A stretch of 21,273 nt of DNA, from the NCBI GenBank assembly GCA_020351895.1, contig CP070672.1:2066241-2087513 (forward strand), given 5' to 3'. The DNA comes from Thermoplasmata archaeon. GTDB lineage: Archaea; Thermoplasmatota; Thermoplasmata; GCA-020350865. Position 1 is the first letter of the stretch; every line of letters starts with the position of its first letter. The translations under genes and the position numbers were made by a program. A model generated the notes under the pieces. It had not been told where the DNA came from. It did no database searches and saw only the letters and a program-made list of their open reading frames with translations. This document shows positions 19,701 to 21,273 of this stretch, piece after piece.

Positions 19701-21273
19701 CATTGTTATATTGTAGGGGCCCTCCATTCCTCCTTTATCGAGATCGAGCCAGTAAATGAGGCGAACCTCATCTATTTCGATGTTATCAGTAACATCGGCA
19801 ATGATGGTGAAAGCATCACCTGTTGTCGGGGAACCAACGACATCGTCCACTATTTCGGGTAGATCATTATCCTCTACGTCTTTCGTGAATTCAATTGTCT
19901 CATTCCAATTAAAACTCGTGTCATTAGCAGAGATAACATAGTATAATTTTGTGGCATTGTCTGGAACATTAATATTTTTAAAATATTCAGGATCCATGGT
20001 CACATTGTCGGGCCCGTCAATTCCTCCATCGGCAAGGTCGTACCAATATAAAAGATGAACCTCTTTCACAGCGAAGTTATCTGTAGCAATTGCATCTATC
20101 CGGATGGATTCACCAGTCGTGGGAGGGCCAATTGGTGGAGCCAATATCTTCGGCGGTTCTGCCTCCACCCTTGCACTTGCATTGATTGCATCTTTTTGGG
20201 CTGTATTGTTTTGGGATATCACACTCACCAAAACCCAACCTTCCTCTCCACCAATTGCGAAATCAGGTGAAGAAATATTTAACGTATAATTTTTCATTTC
20301 AAAGGGATCGAGAAGGATCATGTTACCATGGCTAATTTTAGACCATGTTTCGTTGTCCCTCAGTTCCCACGACCAAGCTCCAGCAATATTCGATGTGATC
20401 CTAAATTCGAATGTATCCATCATATTACCATCGTTTTGCAGGGCAATCCACCACGTGGCATTCATTCCACTTGAGATGTAGGTAATATTCTTCTGTATGC
20501 CACTGGGAATGATCTCATACACATCATCGACATTGCCGTTTATCCACAAATCTGGCTGATGATGCAGATGAACAACATATACCTTTCCAGAATCGGATTT
20601 GGCAACATCATCAAAATAAGGAGAGCCTATGATTGTCTCAATATAGCCTGATGTATCATTGTCCACATTATTCGCGCATGAGACGGAAAAACCGAAGTAA
20701 TCGAAATCGTTCTCTCCCATCATCATGTAATCAGCATCAGATGCCAGGATATTGGGATTCATTGAAACGTTGCCATAAAAATAATAGATATTTCCTTTTA
20801 ACTGAGCATATGGCGCCCCAACAATCACATCATCATAGCTGTCAACACTGAATCTCCCGGCACATGAGACTGAATAGCCGAACAGGTCACTTACGGATTC
20901 TCCTGCCAAGGTAACAGTGGCAGAATCTCCCTGGGTAAGATCGATTTCGCCATCATCTGCGCTCTCGGAAGTGATGTATTCGCCGTTGAAGATATAGGCT
21001 GACCCTTGTCCACTGTTATTTTGCGGTGCACCTATGATGACATCGTCAAAGCCATTTAGATCCAAATCTCCAGCAGAGGAAACAGACCATCCGAAATCCT
21101 CCCCAGGAGTGCCTTTGATTATTAGATCAGGAAGATTCAGTTCGATTATCACAAGAAAAAGGGTAGGAAGACTCATGATATCAGTTGTTTCGAGCCAAGC
21201 CTGGTATTGGATAAAAACATTCTCAGGGCTCGTTATTCTTCCACTATTGTTGTACCACTCTGACCATTGGCTC
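16704..21273 (-). CDS. Giant surface protein (receptor/adhesin-like), N-terminus beyond window
   Basis: 1522 residues are visible and the frame is open to the right edge, so the start and any signal peptide lie outside. The Met at 21176 is internal; residues below count from it. Before it is a beta-rich stretch ending ENVFIQYQAWLETTDI. Then come three FG-GAP repeats (about 24-66, 96-137, 156-205), the first with a DLDLNGFDD calcium-type loop. Next are a beta-sandwich (208-338), three Ig-like repeats (341-636), a Big-2-like domain (638-742) and six cadherin-like domains (743-1305) marked by VNDxP junctions. One transmembrane helix (1316-1336) is followed by a cytoplasmic tail of about 150 residues. 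The tail begins IEDIFLITKSGLLIEHAG and looks longin/roadblock-like. The ectodomain has about 40 N-x-S/T sequons by hand count. The topology is an outside-facing type I protein, suggesting adhesion or sensing with signal relay to the cytosol. Confidence 0.88.
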   Translation of the reverse strand, partial: SQWSEWYNNSGRITSPENVFIQYQAWLETTDIMSLPTLFLVIIELNLPDLIIKGTPGEDFGWSVSSAGDLDLNGFDDVIIGAPQNNSGQGSAYIFNGEYITSESADDGEIDLTQGDSATVTLAGESVSDLFGYSVSCAGRFSVDSYDDVIVGAPYAQLKGNIYYFYGNVSMNPNILASDADYMMMGENDFDYFGFSVSCANNVDNDTSGYIETIIGSPYFDDVAKSDSGKVYVVHLHHQPDLWINGNVDDVYEIIPSGIQKNITYISSGMNATWWIALQNDGNMMDTFEFRITSNIAGAWSWELRDNETWSKISHGNMILLDPFEMKNYTLNISSPDFAIGGEEGWVLVSVISQNNTAQKDAINASARVEAEPPKILAPPIGPPTTGESIRIDAIATDNFAVKEVHLLYWYDLADGGIDGPDNVTMDPEYFKNINVPDNATKLYYVISANDTSFNWNETIEFTKDVEDNDLPEIVDDVVGSPTTGDAFTIIADVTDNIEIDEVRLIYWLDLDKGGMEGPYNITMNSVGNGKYELPINITSNATLLNYEIYASDTSFNLNKSGEKNILVQDDDLPIITNASADPLSQNIGGQVNVTVEIEDNFGIQEVWIIITYPDDSQVNVNMEMGSGNEWFHTDTYNEAGIYNFTIWVNDTNDNFNSSSLNQFEITTPPPTVDYIQIRSEPDNNGKVLVLETSYLGSTDTFYASAYNHSEGYIGEVEVDWISNNASRGIVNPSRGSRTILTAVGLGRVTILAIYDIGQNIQSSSTFDIEISQEPVIVGTIPDIEIEEDFILHSIDLSNYASDPQDLVSELKWYLTDFDDSILIAYSENSTGNQVISLISKDDKYGNMEVTYWLEDPHGNLDFQKAWINVTPVNDDPKIANCPDINVHFDTPYTFDYGYYIHDIDNLPSELTLASDEPSYTTINGFKVTYNYPESMLGSEDYVTLTVSDGEGNDSELIRVKITSNHPPVLIARIPDVTLYENQTKLAVFDLDLHFIDSDGDRLEMSHGYSQVDITINSNHTVDLSASGEWSGTERVTFRAEDPIGGIAEQTINITVIPVNDPPQIKPLDPLKIRYNYTYKFDLGWYISDKDNDIEDLVIFTSNPDNVTVEGTHLFLLYPEYWEGQRYPYTVSLTVYVSDGLNTTFQATTVTVDENYPPEILITLPDILIFEDQEIIGAYDLDEHFIDFDGDPIYYTYGNDSIKVIIHDDNTIDFIPPPNWFGSESITIRATDDKEAYYEDTLIVTVLSVNDPPLIAGIPIQVGEKDQDWILDLTEYISDIDSELVNLSVSVNSTYVDIVGHFVIFRYPGNISEDVIWITVSDGENETTLPVEIQILPPSSVLKGETWMVYILPFVLIAILISFLLAWKGVYAIEDIFLITKSGLLIEHAGVKMSYEKGGEKDEDILAGMFVAVQEFIRDSFGGEEGEHLKRMDYGDKMVYIYRGNFVILAAFMQGRLPKPYYRKMKDFVEDIEERYKGELENWTGTIDAFPDIKAMLNSLLEGRFIMEYRKLQNKSNEKKNT
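16707..17159 (-). other. Cytoplasmic longin/roadblock-like domain of the giant protein
   Basis: These 151 residues follow the transmembrane helix. The order is two strands (IEDIFLITKSGLLIEHAG), a helix (DEDILAGMFVAVQEFIRDSF), then three strands (HLKRMDYGDKMVYIYRG and NFVILAAFMQ). A long helix (YYRKMKDFVEDIEERYKGEL), ENWTG, and a final helix follow. This beta-beta-alpha-beta-beta-beta-alpha order is that of longin/roadblock folds, which bind or regulate small GTPases. The assignment is by secondary-structure pattern, not by a search. Confidence 0.55.
17245..18948 (-). repeat. Three tandem two-domain cadherin-like super-repeats
   Basis: The six domains alternate between two subtypes. Odd domains begin with an IPDxxxxE motif (IPDIEIEED, IPDVTLYEN, LPDILIFED), and domains 3 and 5 also share an HFIDxDGD motif. 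Even domains carry a YxFDxGxYIxDxD-type motif (YTFDYGYYIHDID, YKFDLGWYISDKD, WILDLTEYISDID). Units are about 185-190 residues, so the array grew by duplicating a pair. Confidence 0.65.

Noticed and set aside
21143..21176. Met at 21176 as the start of the giant protein, with LPTLFLVIIEL as a signal peptide
   Set aside because: The frame stays open for 32 more codons to the window edge with domain-like sequence. The stretch also lacks a basic n-region and a cleavage motif.
1..21273. CRISPR arrays, tRNA/rRNA genes, transposases, phage or defence modules
   Set aside because: I looked for regular repeats, tRNA-like arms, DDE/integrase motifs and known defence domains in the visible sequence and saw none.

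Overview
The window looks like two unrelated pieces of DNA joined near position 3165. Bases 1 to about 3160 are very GC-rich, with G or C at most third codon positions. They hold a bacterial-type run of genes: dnaJ (5' end missing), thiL, a small membrane protein and a sigma-70-like protein. From about 3190 onward the DNA is AT-rich. Its codon use differs, there are TATA-like boxes ahead of Shine-Dalgarno (SD) sites, and the genes point to an archaeon, probably Thermoplasmatota-like: a Rab/Ras-like GTPase, a very large sequon-rich cell-surface protein, and an S-layer-style glycan cluster. The join lies inside one open frame (2555-3631), whose N-terminal half is sigma-like and whose C-terminal half is the tail of a DsbA/FrnE-type oxidoreductase without its CxxC half. 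The simplest reading is a chimeric metagenome contig or clone, so the two sides should be interpreted separately. The taxon names are inference from gene content; no search was run.

Layout of the archaeal side. (a) 3632-5955: small genes. These are a two-helix membrane protein with a Gln/Pro/Tyr tail, a stand-alone class I glutamine amidotransferase, a lipoprotein and a YbjN-like protein. (b) 6088-6651: a Ras-superfamily GTPase with an altered switch II motif. (c) 6719-8961: a threonine/serine dehydratase divergent from a persulfide-dioxygenase-like metallo-beta-lactamase/rhodanese fusion; a 10-bp inverted repeat lies in the shared upstream region. (d) 9090-9602: a cysteine-rich protein with five DnaJ-type CxxCxGxG motifs and no J domain. 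(e) 9665-11960: an acyl-CoA ligase overlapping a SAM methyltransferase. (f) 16447 down to 11975, minus strand: a four-gene sugar operon of carbamoyltransferase, left-handed beta-helix acyltransferase, DegT-type aminotransferase and Gfo/Idh/MocA dehydrogenase. It probably makes a carbamoylated, N-acylated 3-amino nucleotide sugar or glycan. (g) 16704 to the right edge, minus strand: the last 1522 residues of a giant surface protein. It has FG-GAP repeats, Ig-like repeats, three pairs of cadherin-like domains, one transmembrane helix and a cytoplasmic longin/roadblock-like domain.

The most interesting idea is that the giant surface protein is a receptor or adhesin. Its cytoplasmic longin/roadblock-like domain may communicate with a small GTPase such as the one at 6088-6651. 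The roughly 40 N-glycosylation sequons in its ectodomain would be natural acceptors for glycans built by the neighbouring sugar operon. Both links are inference from domain type and proximity. I saw no tRNA, rRNA, CRISPR array, transposase or integrase. No gene-free stretch exceeds 300 bases.
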